Notes under the pieces: generated by a model
What the model saw: only the letters and a program-made list of their open reading frames with translations
Database searches by the model: none
What the model was told of the DNA's origin: nothing
Translations under genes and position numbers: made by a program
NCBI GenBank assembly: GCA_900544525.1
Contig: UQVN01000159.1
Span: 1 to 7,781, forward strand
Direction of reading: 5' to 3'
From: an uncultured Eubacteriales bacterium
GTDB taxonomy: Bacteria; Bacillota; Clostridia; Lachnospirales; Lachnospiraceae
DNA length: 7,781 bases
In this document: positions 1 to 5,777 of the stretch, one piece after another
Numbering within the stretch: position 1 is the stretch's first letter
Layout of the letters: each line of letters opens with the position of its first letter

Positions 1-15
1 TGCTTTTTTTATTTC

Positions 16-51
16 ATGGAAATCTTATGAATATAGGATTTCCATTTTTTT
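16..51 (+). terminator. intrinsic terminator of an upstream gene
   Basis: A perfect 9-bp stem (ATGGAAATC at 16-24, GATTTCCAT at 37-45) with a 12-nt loop is followed directly by a run of seven T. No T run follows it on the minus strand, so it acts rightward. The gene it ends lies left of the window. Confidence 0.75.
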
Positions 52-87
52 ATGTAATAGGAAATTGCACTTTCTATTACATAAAAA
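47..87. repeat. long inverted repeat overlapping the terminator T-tract
   Basis: TTTTTATGTAATAG (47-60) is a perfect 14-bp complement of 74-87. The pairing can extend inward to 63/71 through one G-T pair, leaving a 7-nt loop. Its 5' arm reuses the T-tract of the preceding terminator. No T run follows it on either strand, so it is not a second classical terminator. It could stabilise the 3' end of the upstream mRNA or be a protein binding site. Confidence 0.6.
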
Positions 88-259
88 GCACTACAGAAAA
101 TTTTATTTCTAATCTTTCATCTGATTCTATATTTTTCATAAAAAATTCCCACGTGTTAAAAGAAATTTCATCTTGTTTATGATAGAAATCCAAATGGTTT
201 TTTGTTTCTTCATGTGGCATTTTATAGGATAGGAATATTATGGTATTAATAGAATTTAG

Positions 260-289
260 TTGATGGAAAGAATAGAATTGATATAAAAT
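260..289 (+). promoter_or_regulatory. promoter of the MerR-family gene
   Basis: The -35 candidate is TTGATG (260-265) and the -10 candidate is TATAAA (282-287), 16 bp apart. A TG at 279-280, one base upstream of the -10, makes it an extended -10. TAAAAT at 284-289 with an 18-bp spacer is an alternative. The start would lie about 40 nt before the coding region. Bases 80-259 hold no gene or clear signal that I can support. Confidence 0.5.
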
Positions 290-336
290 AATAGTTAAGA
301 AGTTCAGGTGTATCAAAGCAAAAAGGAGGAAATACC

Positions 337-1149
337 ATGAAGACATATAAAATTGGCGAGATTGCAAAAATGTTAGGAATTAGTTCGGAAACCATTCGTA
401 ATTATGAAAAAAAGGGTCTGATTAAGCCTTATAAAGAAGAAGAATCGAGATATCGTTTTTATGATATTATCCAGATTAATTATTTGATGAATCTGCAAAA
501 GTTACAAAAATTTGGATATACATTAAATGAAATCGGAGAAATTATGAAAACCGAATCCATACCAGAGATGGAGGAATCATTAAGGGAAAAAGAGAAGAGA
601 ATTTTAAGAGAGGCATTTTATACACAGTTAAAGTTAGAGAGTATTCATGCGAATCTTACTTGTATGAGACAAGCACAGAATGCAAAGGGCGGATGTTTTT
701 TAGGGTTTCGTCCTGCATTATATCGTATGAATTATCAGAAGAATCATGAGCTAATTCAAGATGAGGTCGTTCAAAATGAGCTGATGAAATGGCTAAAATA
801 TACAGATCTTACCTTTATGTCAGGGTCTGTATCATTAGAGCATTTAATAAATGGAGAAAATGAGTTTAACTTTGGTTTTTGTATTGATAAGAAAACAGCG
901 GAGTTTTTAGAAATTCGAGAAAGTGAAGTTGTAAAGTTTTATAAAAGTTGTCCCGCTATTATTTTTTATTATGAGGCAAAAGCAAATAGTGATTTTCAAG
1001 AAGCAGTACAAATGTTATTAGATTTTGCAAAAGCAAATCATTTAGTTCTTGATGGTGAAAGCGTATCTAGAGTGTTATTGGCAAGATGGGAAGATGAGGA
1101 AAGTTATTTTATTTCTCATCTTGTATGGGTTCCTTATAAAAAAATTTAA
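337..1149 (+). CDS. MerR-family transcriptional regulator with GyrI-like effector domain
   Basis: This is a probable cytoplasmic, ligand-responsive transcription regulator of 270 residues. Residues 3-23 (YKIGEIAKMLGISSETIRNY) are the MerR helix-turn-helix, and the wing follows around 37-45 (SRYRFYD). A long helical dimerisation segment runs from about 75 to 112. The last 150 residues match the layout of GyrI-like/BmrR-type ligand-binding domains and end in the typical VWVPYKK. Such regulators usually bind hydrophobic or cationic small molecules and activate transporter genes by untwisting a promoter with a 19-20 bp spacer. The start is well set: AGGAGG at 324-329 lies 7 nt before the ATG. There are only two cysteines next to the effector domain (C109, C120) and no CxxC metal site, so a metal sensor is unlikely. 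A fitting promoter begins 8 bp after its stop codon. The ligand is unknown. Confidence 0.9.
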   Translation: MKTYKIGEIAKMLGISSETIRNYEKKGLIKPYKEEESRYRFYDIIQINYLMNLQKLQKFGYTLNEIGEIMKTESIPEMEESLREKEKRILREAFYTQLKLESIHANLTCMRQAQNAKGGCFLGFRPALYRMNYQKNHELIQDEVVQNELMKWLKYTDLTFMSGSVSLEHLINGENEFNFGFCIDKKTAEFLEIRESEVVKFYKSCPAIIFYYEAKANSDFQEAVQMLLDFAKANHLVLDGESVSRVLLARWEDEESYFISHLVWVPYKKI

Positions 1150-1156
1150 AAAGGTA

Positions 1157-1187
1157 TTGACTTTAAACCACGTTTAGGGTTTATCAT
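1157..1187 (+). promoter_or_regulatory. MerR-type promoter with 19-bp spacer and operator dyad
   Basis: TTGACT (1157-1162) and TATCAT (1182-1187) each match the sigma-A consensus at five of six bases but are 19 bp apart, the signature of MerR-activated promoters. Between them an imperfect dyad (CTTTAAAC at 1161-1168, GTTTAGGG at 1172-1179) is centred on 1170, as in the family. It lies just past the stop codon of the MerR gene and reads toward the MFS/M20 pair. The predicted start is near 1194. Confidence 0.65.
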
Positions 1188-1193
1188 CATTTC

Positions 1194-1343
1194 GATGTTC
1201 CAAAAAAAAGAGTTAGAAGGTGATACGAAAAGATTGGCATGAGTTGTCAAAAGAATCGAATGGATAGAAATCCATTTAACATCTAACAGGCGTGGAACAC
1301 AGATATTTGAAATATAACAGGGAAGAGAAAAACTTCCCTTTTT
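1194..1343 (+). ncRNA. candidate structured leader RNA or small RNA
   Basis: No open frame here looks real, but the RNA can fold into a nested junction. P0 is TGTTCCA (1196-1202) with TGGAACA (1293-1299). P1 is GTTAGA (1212-1217) with TCTAAC (1282-1287). P2 is TTGGCA (1234-1239) with TGTCAA (1245-1250), including one G-U. P3 is AATGGAT (1259-1265) with ATCCATT (1270-1276), closed by an AGAA loop. P2 and P3 sit inside P1, giving a three-way junction. The 5' end coincides with the predicted start of the 19-bp-spacer promoter, and the segment ends in an intrinsic terminator. It could be a riboswitch-like attenuator for the MFS/M20 operon, a stand-alone sRNA, or the folded 3' UTR of the MerR mRNA. 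I do not recognise a known riboswitch class. Confidence 0.4.
1319..1343 (+). terminator. intrinsic terminator inside the MerR-MFS intergenic region
   Basis: AGGGAAG (1319-1325) pairs with CTTCCCT (1333-1339) over a 7-nt A-rich loop, followed by five T. It would end both MerR gene transcripts and those from the 1157-1187 promoter unless antiterminated. I found no strong competing antiterminator upstream. Confidence 0.7.
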
Positions 1344-1349
1344 GTATGT

Positions 1350-1412
1350 GTGAGAAGAGCGCAAAGCGGGTTTCTCACGTTCTTTAGAAGGGGAATGTTA
1401 TATTTTTAACAT
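1350..1412 (+). other. two small hairpins in the MFS leader
   Basis: GTGAGAA (1350-1356) pairs perfectly with TTCTCAC (1372-1378), with an inner CGC-AAA-GCG hairpin at 1360-1368. Further on, ATGTTA (1395-1400) pairs with TAACAT (1407-1412). Neither is followed by a terminator T run. I see no clear signal in the rest of 1413-1460. Confidence 0.4.
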
Positions 1413-1470
1413 GAAGTTTTATCTCTCAGTGCGGAAAATAATAAGAAATATTTGTGCATACAAGACCTGT

Positions 1471-1571
1471 AATAATTTTTGAGCATAGAGCTTTTATAAA
1501 AGAATAATGGAACGAAATAGGAGTTTTCTTTGAAGAGGAACAGGGAGATCGCTCTGTATTCAAAAATTATT
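1471..1571 (+). other. 101-nt leader element closed by a 21-bp stem
   Basis: Bases 1471-1482 (AATAATTTTTGA) are perfectly complementary to 1560-1571. The stem continues inward as GCATAGAGC (1483-1491) against GCTCTGTAT (1551-1559) with one mismatch and two G-U pairs, giving about 20 of 21 pairs. The 59-nt interior includes AACAGGG (1539-1545), also found at 1316-1322, and TGGAAC (1508-1513), also found at 1293-1298. The closing stem ends 60 nt before the MFS start codon. It may be a regulatory RNA domain. A weak promoter (TTGAGC at 1479, AATAAT at 1503, 18-bp spacer) overlaps it. Confidence 0.4.
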
Positions 1572-1631
1572 GGAAATCTTCGATATGAAGAGGATTATAA
1601 CAAATTTAATAAGGAATAGGATGATAGACAT

Positions 1632-2816
1632 ATGAAATTTACAAAAAATCAATGGATAGTATTTATAGTTGTATTCTTCATAGGGGTTTTTGCAAATCTT
1701 GATAAAAGTATGATCGGATTTACTGCGGATAATTTGATCAGTACCTATGGATTTACAAAAGAACAGATGGGGAATTTATCCTCAGTTTTTTACGTTAGCT
1801 TTATTTTAGTTACCATTCCAGGTGGTTGGCTTGTTGACCGCTTTGGATATAAGAAATTTGTCATTGCATCTTTGACAGTTCTTATGGTATTTTCTTTCTT
1901 ATTTGGAAATGTAAGTAGCTTATTTGCTATTTTATTCTTAAGATTTATGGTTGGATTTGGTCAGGCTGGTTATACAAACGGTGCACCAAAGATCATCAGC
2001 GATAACTATGCAAGCGATCAATGTGCAAAAGTACAATCATTCGTTGTAGCAACAGCAGGTATTGGTGGTATTTTAGCTAGTACAGTTGGAGAAAAAATGA
2101 TTCGTTCTAACTGGCACCATGCTTATTACTTCTTATCAGCAGGCTATTTAGTTGCTCTTCTTGCTGTTATCTTCTTCTTAAAAGAAACAAAAGTAGAAAA
2201 AGTACAGACACAAGCAGCTACGGAAAAAGTTGGTTTCTTTGATGCTTGGAAAAATAAAAATACAATTTTATTAGCAATCTCTGTATTATTTAGTAACTTA
2301 GTTGGAGTTGCCATGTTATTCTGGCTTCCAAATGTATTACGTGTAAACTTTGGAGTTAATGATTCTGCTGGACTTTCTAAAATCATGGTAGGATTTTATG
2401 TCGTTATGACAATTGCCATGGCTGCAGGTGGTCCAATTATTACAAAATTCTTTAGTGGAAAAGAATTAATGTTCATTTTTGTAGCTTCTATTTTAACAGC
2501 AATTTGTGTTATTGTGTTCATTATTGCTCCAGTTTATGAAGTGGCAATTATTGCTTTATATGTTGCTACTTTCCTCATGATGATCGCATTTTCCGGATTG
2601 TTAGCAGTTCCATATCAATTAGTTCCAAGAAAGATTATCGGTTCTTCTTTTGCAGTATTAAACATTGGAGCATTTATTGGAGGTATCGTTTCTCCACAGC
2701 TTGTAAGTGCTTTAGCAAAAGAAGATAGTTACTTAAATTCCTTTATTGGACTTGCTATTTGTATGGTAATTTCAGGAGTTGCAGCATTATTAGTAAAAAA
2801 ACCACAAGAAAATTAA
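1632..2816 (+). CDS. major facilitator superfamily transporter
   Basis: This 394-residue integral membrane protein has about 12 hydrophobic segments, the normal MFS size. The loop after TM2 carries motif A (GGWLVDRFGYKK, residues 64-75), and TM4 has an RFMVGFGQAG stretch (104-113). The N-terminal LDKSMIGF resembles the anion:cation symporter (ACS) branch, whose members mostly move organic anions with protons or sodium. The central loop (about 184-209) is short and charged. The M20D hydrolase gene 81 bp downstream suggests joint transcription, so the likely role is uptake of the compound that enzyme cleaves; export cannot be excluded. The purine-rich site AAGGAATAGG (1611-1620) lies 11 nt before the ATG, farther than usual, and a four-codon frame (1621-1635) fills the gap. 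The substrate is unknown. Confidence 0.9.
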   Translation: MKFTKNQWIVFIVVFFIGVFANLDKSMIGFTADNLISTYGFTKEQMGNLSSVFYVSFILVTIPGGWLVDRFGYKKFVIASLTVLMVFSFLFGNVSSLFAILFLRFMVGFGQAGYTNGAPKIISDNYASDQCAKVQSFVVATAGIGGILASTVGEKMIRSNWHHAYYFLSAGYLVALLAVIFFLKETKVEKVQTQAATEKVGFFDAWKNKNTILLAISVLFSNLVGVAMLFWLPNVLRVNFGVNDSAGLSKIMVGFYVVMTIAMAAGGPIITKFFSGKELMFIFVASILTAICVIVFIIAPVYEVAIIALYVATFLMMIAFSGLLAVPYQLVPRKIIGSSFAVLNIGAFIGGIVSPQLVSALAKEDSYLNSFIGLAICMVISGVAALLVKKPQEN

Positions 2817-2835
2817 AAAGATCGGAATAAACATT

Positions 2836-2861
2836 AAGGCGAAAGTTTTTACTTTCGTCTT
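2836..2861 (+). other. hairpin between MFS and M20 genes
   Basis: AAGGCGAAAGT (2836-2846) pairs with ACTTTCGTCTT (2851-2861), with one G-U and a TTTT loop. What follows is TTAAAACAAT, too poor in T for an efficient terminator. It probably sets the relative level of the two cistrons, by partial termination or mRNA stabilisation. Confidence 0.55.
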
Positions 2862-2897
2862 TAAAACAATAAAAACGACATATAGGAGGTATTAAAA

Positions 2898-4067
2898 ATG
2901 AAAGAATGGTTTAATAAAATTCCTGTTCAGGAAATGATAGAATGGAGAAGACATATCCATGAGAATCCAGAGCTTTCCTTCGAAGAATTTAAAACATCAG
3001 CTTTTGTAGAAGAAAAACTACGTTCTTTTGGAAATATTGAGATCGAAAAACCAGTAGGAACAAGTGTATTAGGGATTATTAAAGGTGCAAAGGAAGGGAA
3101 AACGATTTTACTTCGTGCGGATATGGACGCTCTTCCTATGCAAGAAGAAGGGGACTTACCTTTCCGTTCAAAAGTGGAAAAAGTTGCTCATACTTGTGGA
3201 CATGATACCCATACAGCTATGCTTTTAGCAACAGCAAAAGTATTATCTGAAATGAGAGATGAGTTACATGGAACTGTAAAATTGATTTTCCAACACGCAG
3301 AAGAAAAAGAACCAGGTGGGGCGACACAAATTATTGAAACTGGTGTGTTAAATGATGTGGATGCCGTAGTAGGACTTCATATTATTCCAAACTTAGAGGC
3401 AGGAAGTATTCATATTCATAAAGAAGGGGCAGCTACAACAGCAGCGGACGGATTTTTCTTAAATATTCAAGGAAAAGGAAGCCATGGCTCTATGCCTCAA
3501 AATGGAGTAGATCCAATTATTGTAGGAACACAGATTATCAATCAGCTTCAAACAGTTGTTTCTCGTTATGTTACACCAGGAGAACTTGCAGTTATTTCTG
3601 TCGGAGAGTTTAAGTCAGGAGATGCGCCAAACATTATCCCTGATAAAGCCTATATGAGTGCTTCTATTCGTACGGTTAATGAAGAAACTCGTAATAAGGT
3701 TGAACAAAGAGTAAAAGATATTATTGATAACGTATGTAAAACATATGGAGCTACTTATGATTTAAATTATATTAAATCTTATATGGCGGTTATCAATGAT
3801 GCTGACTTATCAAAACTTGTTATGGACAGTGCAAAAGAAGTGTTAGGAGAAGCATTGGTACATGCAGCACCTATGACAAGTGCTAGTGAAGATTTCTCTT
3901 ACTATCAGACAATTGCACCAGAATGTTTTGTAATCCTTGGAGGCGGTACAGCCGAAGAAGGCTGTGGTTTTGCCAACCATCACCCTAAATTTATGATTAA
4001 AGAAGAGGCGATGGAAGCCGGAGTAAAAACAGAAGTACAAGCAGTCTTAAATTTCTTAAACGCATAA
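2898..4067 (+). CDS. M20D-family metal-dependent amidohydrolase (aminoacylase-like)
   Basis: This cytoplasmic hydrolase of 389 residues, the standard length, cleaves N-acyl amino acids, N-acyl-aminoacyl conjugates or related amides. The family hallmarks are present: RRHIHENPELSFEE (17-30), RADMDALP (73-80) and HTCGHDTHTAML (98-109), with metal ligands C100 and H102. HAEEKEPGGA (133-142) holds the catalytic/metal glutamates E135-E136. Further ligands are H161 in GLHIIP and H361 in NHHPKF. The lid/dimerisation insert spans about 180-295, with GKGSHGSMPQNGVDPI (192-207). The Cys-type metal site separates this subfamily from DapE/ArgE-like M20 enzymes. After the last metal histidine it reads KFMIKEEAM where many relatives have an acidic F-D-I-D-E run, a mild divergence. 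AGGAGG at 2884-2889 lies 8 nt from the ATG. It is coupled to the upstream MFS gene. The exact substrate (acyl amino acid, hippurate-like or peptide) is not readable from sequence. Confidence 0.93.
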   Translation: MKEWFNKIPVQEMIEWRRHIHENPELSFEEFKTSAFVEEKLRSFGNIEIEKPVGTSVLGIIKGAKEGKTILLRADMDALPMQEEGDLPFRSKVEKVAHTCGHDTHTAMLLATAKVLSEMRDELHGTVKLIFQHAEEKEPGGATQIIETGVLNDVDAVVGLHIIPNLEAGSIHIHKEGAATTAADGFFLNIQGKGSHGSMPQNGVDPIIVGTQIINQLQTVVSRYVTPGELAVISVGEFKSGDAPNIIPDKAYMSASIRTVNEETRNKVEQRVKDIIDNVCKTYGATYDLNYIKSYMAVINDADLSKLVMDSAKEVLGEALVHAAPMTSASEDFSYYQTIAPECFVILGGGTAEEGCGFANHHPKFMIKEEAMEAGVKTEVQAVLNFLNA

Positions 4068-4107
4068 TAAGAAAACGCACATTCATTTTTTGACATAGTA
4101 AAGCTAG

Positions 4108-4149
4108 AAAAAGGAGATAGACCTTATTGTTAACGTCTATCTCCTTTTT
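4108..4149. terminator. bidirectional terminator between convergent operons
   Basis: A perfect 15-bp stem (AAAAAGGAGATAGAC at 4108-4122, its complement at 4135-4149) surrounds a 12-nt loop. The A run on the 5' arm and the T run on the 3' arm let it act in both directions, ending the M20 transcript from the left and the DUF4097 transcript from the right. Confidence 0.85.
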
Positions 4150-4190
4150 GCTTATAGAATTTAATTTCTTTGTTTGTTATCTATTTTTAA

Positions 4191-5210
4191 TTATTGGTCT
4201 TGTTCAAATGTGAGATTAATTTTTGCATTGCTTGTTTTCACTGTTAAATCCTTATCTTTTCCTGTATTCATACGGCTTGGCAATGTGCTAGAGCCATTGC
4301 TCGTACTGCTTATGATATTATAATCTACAATGCTACCGGAAATTTCGCCTTTAACAGAAGAATTGCTTGTGTGAAGTTTAATGGATTTGCCAACGATTCT
4401 ATGGACTTCAATTGGAGCGTTGGAAGTAATTAAATCAATTGTATTTGAAAATGTAGCTTCATCTAATAAAATCTTAGAGTTAGAAGTTTTTGCACGGATA
4501 TTTCCTCCAGAAATATCTTCTAATCGGATAGAAGAATTAGAAGTTTGGAGGCTTATCTTGTCTGCATTTACATTTTTAACGGCAATTTTTGAATTGCTTG
4601 TGTTACAGTGTAATTCCGTAAGGGAATCAAAGTCTCGTAACTGGATTGAGGAATTACAACTTATCAGTGTTAAATCACCATGAAATGCTGTTGGAACATG
4701 GAGTGTCATGGATTTCGTTTTATGGAATCCTAAAAGACCAAGGAACCACAATTTCTTTATCTTATGAACAACTTTAAAACAGCCATTTTCTTCTGTGATG
4801 GAGAGAAGATCCACTTGTTTATCTTCATCAAATTCCACTTGTGGATAAGGAATATTTTCCCTTAACGCTATAATTTTAACATTTTCGGCTTGAACGAAAA
4901 TAGAAGTAGGCATTTCTTTCTTGGCAGAAGAATTTTCATTCTTTTTTGAAAGAGAAGAGAAGGAAATCATCTTTTTATCCTCTGCTTGTGGAACTTCGTC
5001 TTTTTCTAAATGAGATTCATATTCTAGTTTTAATTTATAACTGACATCTTTAGGAGAACCGAGCTTTTTTAAAATATCGGATTCGGATTCGCCATCTTCC
5101 ATTCGATCGTAAATCATTTCTTCAAAATATTCTTTAATTTGTTTTTTATCTTGTTCTGAAAAATCTTTGATTTCTTCCATTAATTGTTCCATATATTGCT
5201 CTGTGTTCAT
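4191..5210 (-). CDS. HAAS (DUF1700) and DUF4097 repeat protein
   Basis: Residues 1-66 form an N-terminal helical HAAS/DUF1700 domain: MNTEQYMEQLMEEIKDF, then EYFEEMIYDRMEDGESE and LKKLGSPKDV. A polar linker follows (67-102). From about 103 to the end is a DUF4097-type beta-repeat domain. Eight Asn/Ser signatures recur at 19-23 residue steps: CNSS 185, TSNS 204, 223 and 242, TSNA 262, TSNS 281, TSNG 303, TSNA 326. This fits coils of a right-handed beta-helix. In many relatives the HAAS domain leads into membrane helices. Here I find no signal peptide or transmembrane segment, so the protein looks cytosolic. HAAS domains pair with PadR regulators, and the padR gene is directly upstream (78-nt gap). 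I place the start at 5210, where GAGAGG lies 5 nt upstream. An in-frame ATG at 5264 would add 18 residues but has no usable ribosome site. The biochemical role is unknown. Confidence 0.82.
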   Translation of the reverse strand: MNTEQYMEQLMEEIKDFSEQDKKQIKEYFEEMIYDRMEDGESESDILKKLGSPKDVSYKLKLEYESHLEKDEVPQAEDKKMISFSSLSKKNENSSAKKEMPTSIFVQAENVKIIALRENIPYPQVEFDEDKQVDLLSITEENGCFKVVHKIKKLWFLGLLGFHKTKSMTLHVPTAFHGDLTLISCNSSIQLRDFDSLTELHCNTSNSKIAVKNVNADKISLQTSNSSIRLEDISGGNIRAKTSNSKILLDEATFSNTIDLITSNAPIEVHRIVGKSIKLHTSNSSVKGEISGSIVDYNIISSTSNGSSTLPSRMNTGKDKDLTVKTSNAKINLTFEQDQ

Positions 5211-5288
5211 AAATACCTCTCTTTCTAGCGAAACGTAAGCTCTTTTATTTACGTAAAACGGCATACCCCGTGCTCTTGCTTTTCATTG

Positions 5289-5603
5289 TTATTTCTGTAT
5301 TTTTTCCTCTACAAAGGCATAAATTTGTTTAATTTCATCCCATTCAGAAAGAAAATCTTGTATCTTTTCCTCACCTATTTGGGTGATCTCATAATATTTT
5401 CGAATTCGTCCATTATATTCTTGTTTGTAGGTTGTTAGACAATTAGACTTTTCTAACCGCTTTAAAATTGGATATAAAGTGGATTCGGATATTTCAATAC
5501 AATCCGATACTTCCTTAATAATCTGATAGCCATACGATGGAGTGCGATGAAGTACCGACAACACACAAATATCAAGAATCCCTTTCTTTCTTTGTGTATC
5601 CAT
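5289..5603 (-). CDS. PadR-family transcriptional regulator
   Basis: This small winged-helix DNA-binding protein (104 residues) belongs to the short PadR subfamily. Diagnostic segments are SYGYQIIKEV (23-32), the recognition helix ESTLYPILKRLEKSNCL (40-56), the wing with GRIRKYYEIT (65-74) and a C-terminal dimerisation helix with W88. PadR proteins are usually repressors of their own operon and of neighbouring membrane or stress genes. It precedes the HAAS-DUF4097 gene in the same direction, the usual pairing for this regulator type. AGGAGG lies 5 nt before the ATG (5609-5614 on the plus strand). The promoter carries heptamer repeats overlapping the -10, which supports autoregulation. The effector is unknown; the HAAS partner is the best candidate signal donor. 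Confidence 0.92.
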   Translation of the reverse strand: MDTQRKKGILDICVLSVLHRTPSYGYQIIKEVSDCIEISESTLYPILKRLEKSNCLTTYKQEYNGRIRKYYEITQIGEEKIQDFLSEWDEIKQIYAFVEEKIQK

Positions 5604-5630
5604 AAAAACCTCCTATACTTGGTGTGGTAT

Positions 5631-5665
5631 ATACTATGCATTAAATACTATATATCACATAGTAT
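5631..5665. promoter_or_regulatory. candidate PadR operator: three heptamers at 14-bp pitch
   Basis: ATACTAT occurs at 5631-5637 and 5645-5651, and its complement ATAGTAT at 5659-5665, each separated by exactly 7 bp. The last two form a 21-bp inverted repeat over the padR -10 and start site. A looser pair, TATAC (5614-5618) and GTATA (5627-5631), lies next to the ribosome site. The position implies repression by PadR; the link to this protein is inferred. Confidence 0.6.
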
Positions 5666-5687
5666 AAGATTTTTTTATAATTGTCAA
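5659..5687 (-). promoter_or_regulatory. promoter of the padR operon
   Basis: Read on the minus strand, a perfect TTGACA -35 (5682-5687) is followed 17 bp later by TACTAT (5659-5664). TATACT (5661-5666), with a 15-bp spacer, is an alternative. Start expected near 5652. The -10 lies inside an ATACTAT heptamer. Confidence 0.65.
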
Positions 5688-5721
5688 GGAAGATTTGATC
5701 AAAAAAAGAAAAAATATATTG

Positions 5722-5727
5722 TATAAT
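5722..5727 (+). promoter_or_regulatory. -10 element of the prenyl synthase gene
   Basis: A consensus TATAAT lies in an A/T-rich stretch 56 nt before the chosen start. The only -35-like hexamer, TTGATC (5695-5700), is 21 bp away, too far for a standard promoter, so the -35 is poor or absent. Expected start near 5734. Confidence 0.4.
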
Positions 5728-5777
5728 AATATATATTTTGTAGGAAAAGGATGATTAGGGAAAGAGAGGATAAGAGG

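Noticed and set aside
77..367. Minus-strand open frame of 96 codons upstream of the MerR gene
   Set aside because: It overlaps the MerR gene start and its promoter, has no ribosome site, is rich in Phe/Tyr/Ile as expected from AT-rich noncoding DNA, and ends inside a hairpin. The last 47 codons (from 220) look slightly more protein-like but also lack a ribosome site; a decayed gene tail cannot be excluded.
1281..1306. T-box-like string (AGGCGTGGAACACAG) suggesting a tRNA-sensing leader
   Set aside because: The core differs from the conserved T-box (insertion in GGGTGG, ACA instead of ACC), does not overlap the terminator stem, and the roughly 90 nt upstream is too short for stem I.
1146..1364. 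Minus-strand open frame of 72 codons in the MFS leader
   Set aside because: It runs antisense through the MerR-type promoter, the folded RNA and the terminator, with no ribosome site or recognisable domain.
1508..1587. Short frame WNEIGVFFEEEQGDRSVF and onward, possible gene remnant
   Set aside because: About 26 codons preceded by a stop, with no start or ribosome site, lying inside the long-stem element; too short to call a pseudogene.
4090..4095. Perfect TTGACA after the M20 gene
   Set aside because: No -10-like hexamer at 16-18 bp; the position is occupied by the terminator stem.
4381..4683. Plus-strand open frame of 100 codons
   Set aside because: It is the antisense shadow of the repetitive DUF4097 coding region and has no ribosome site.
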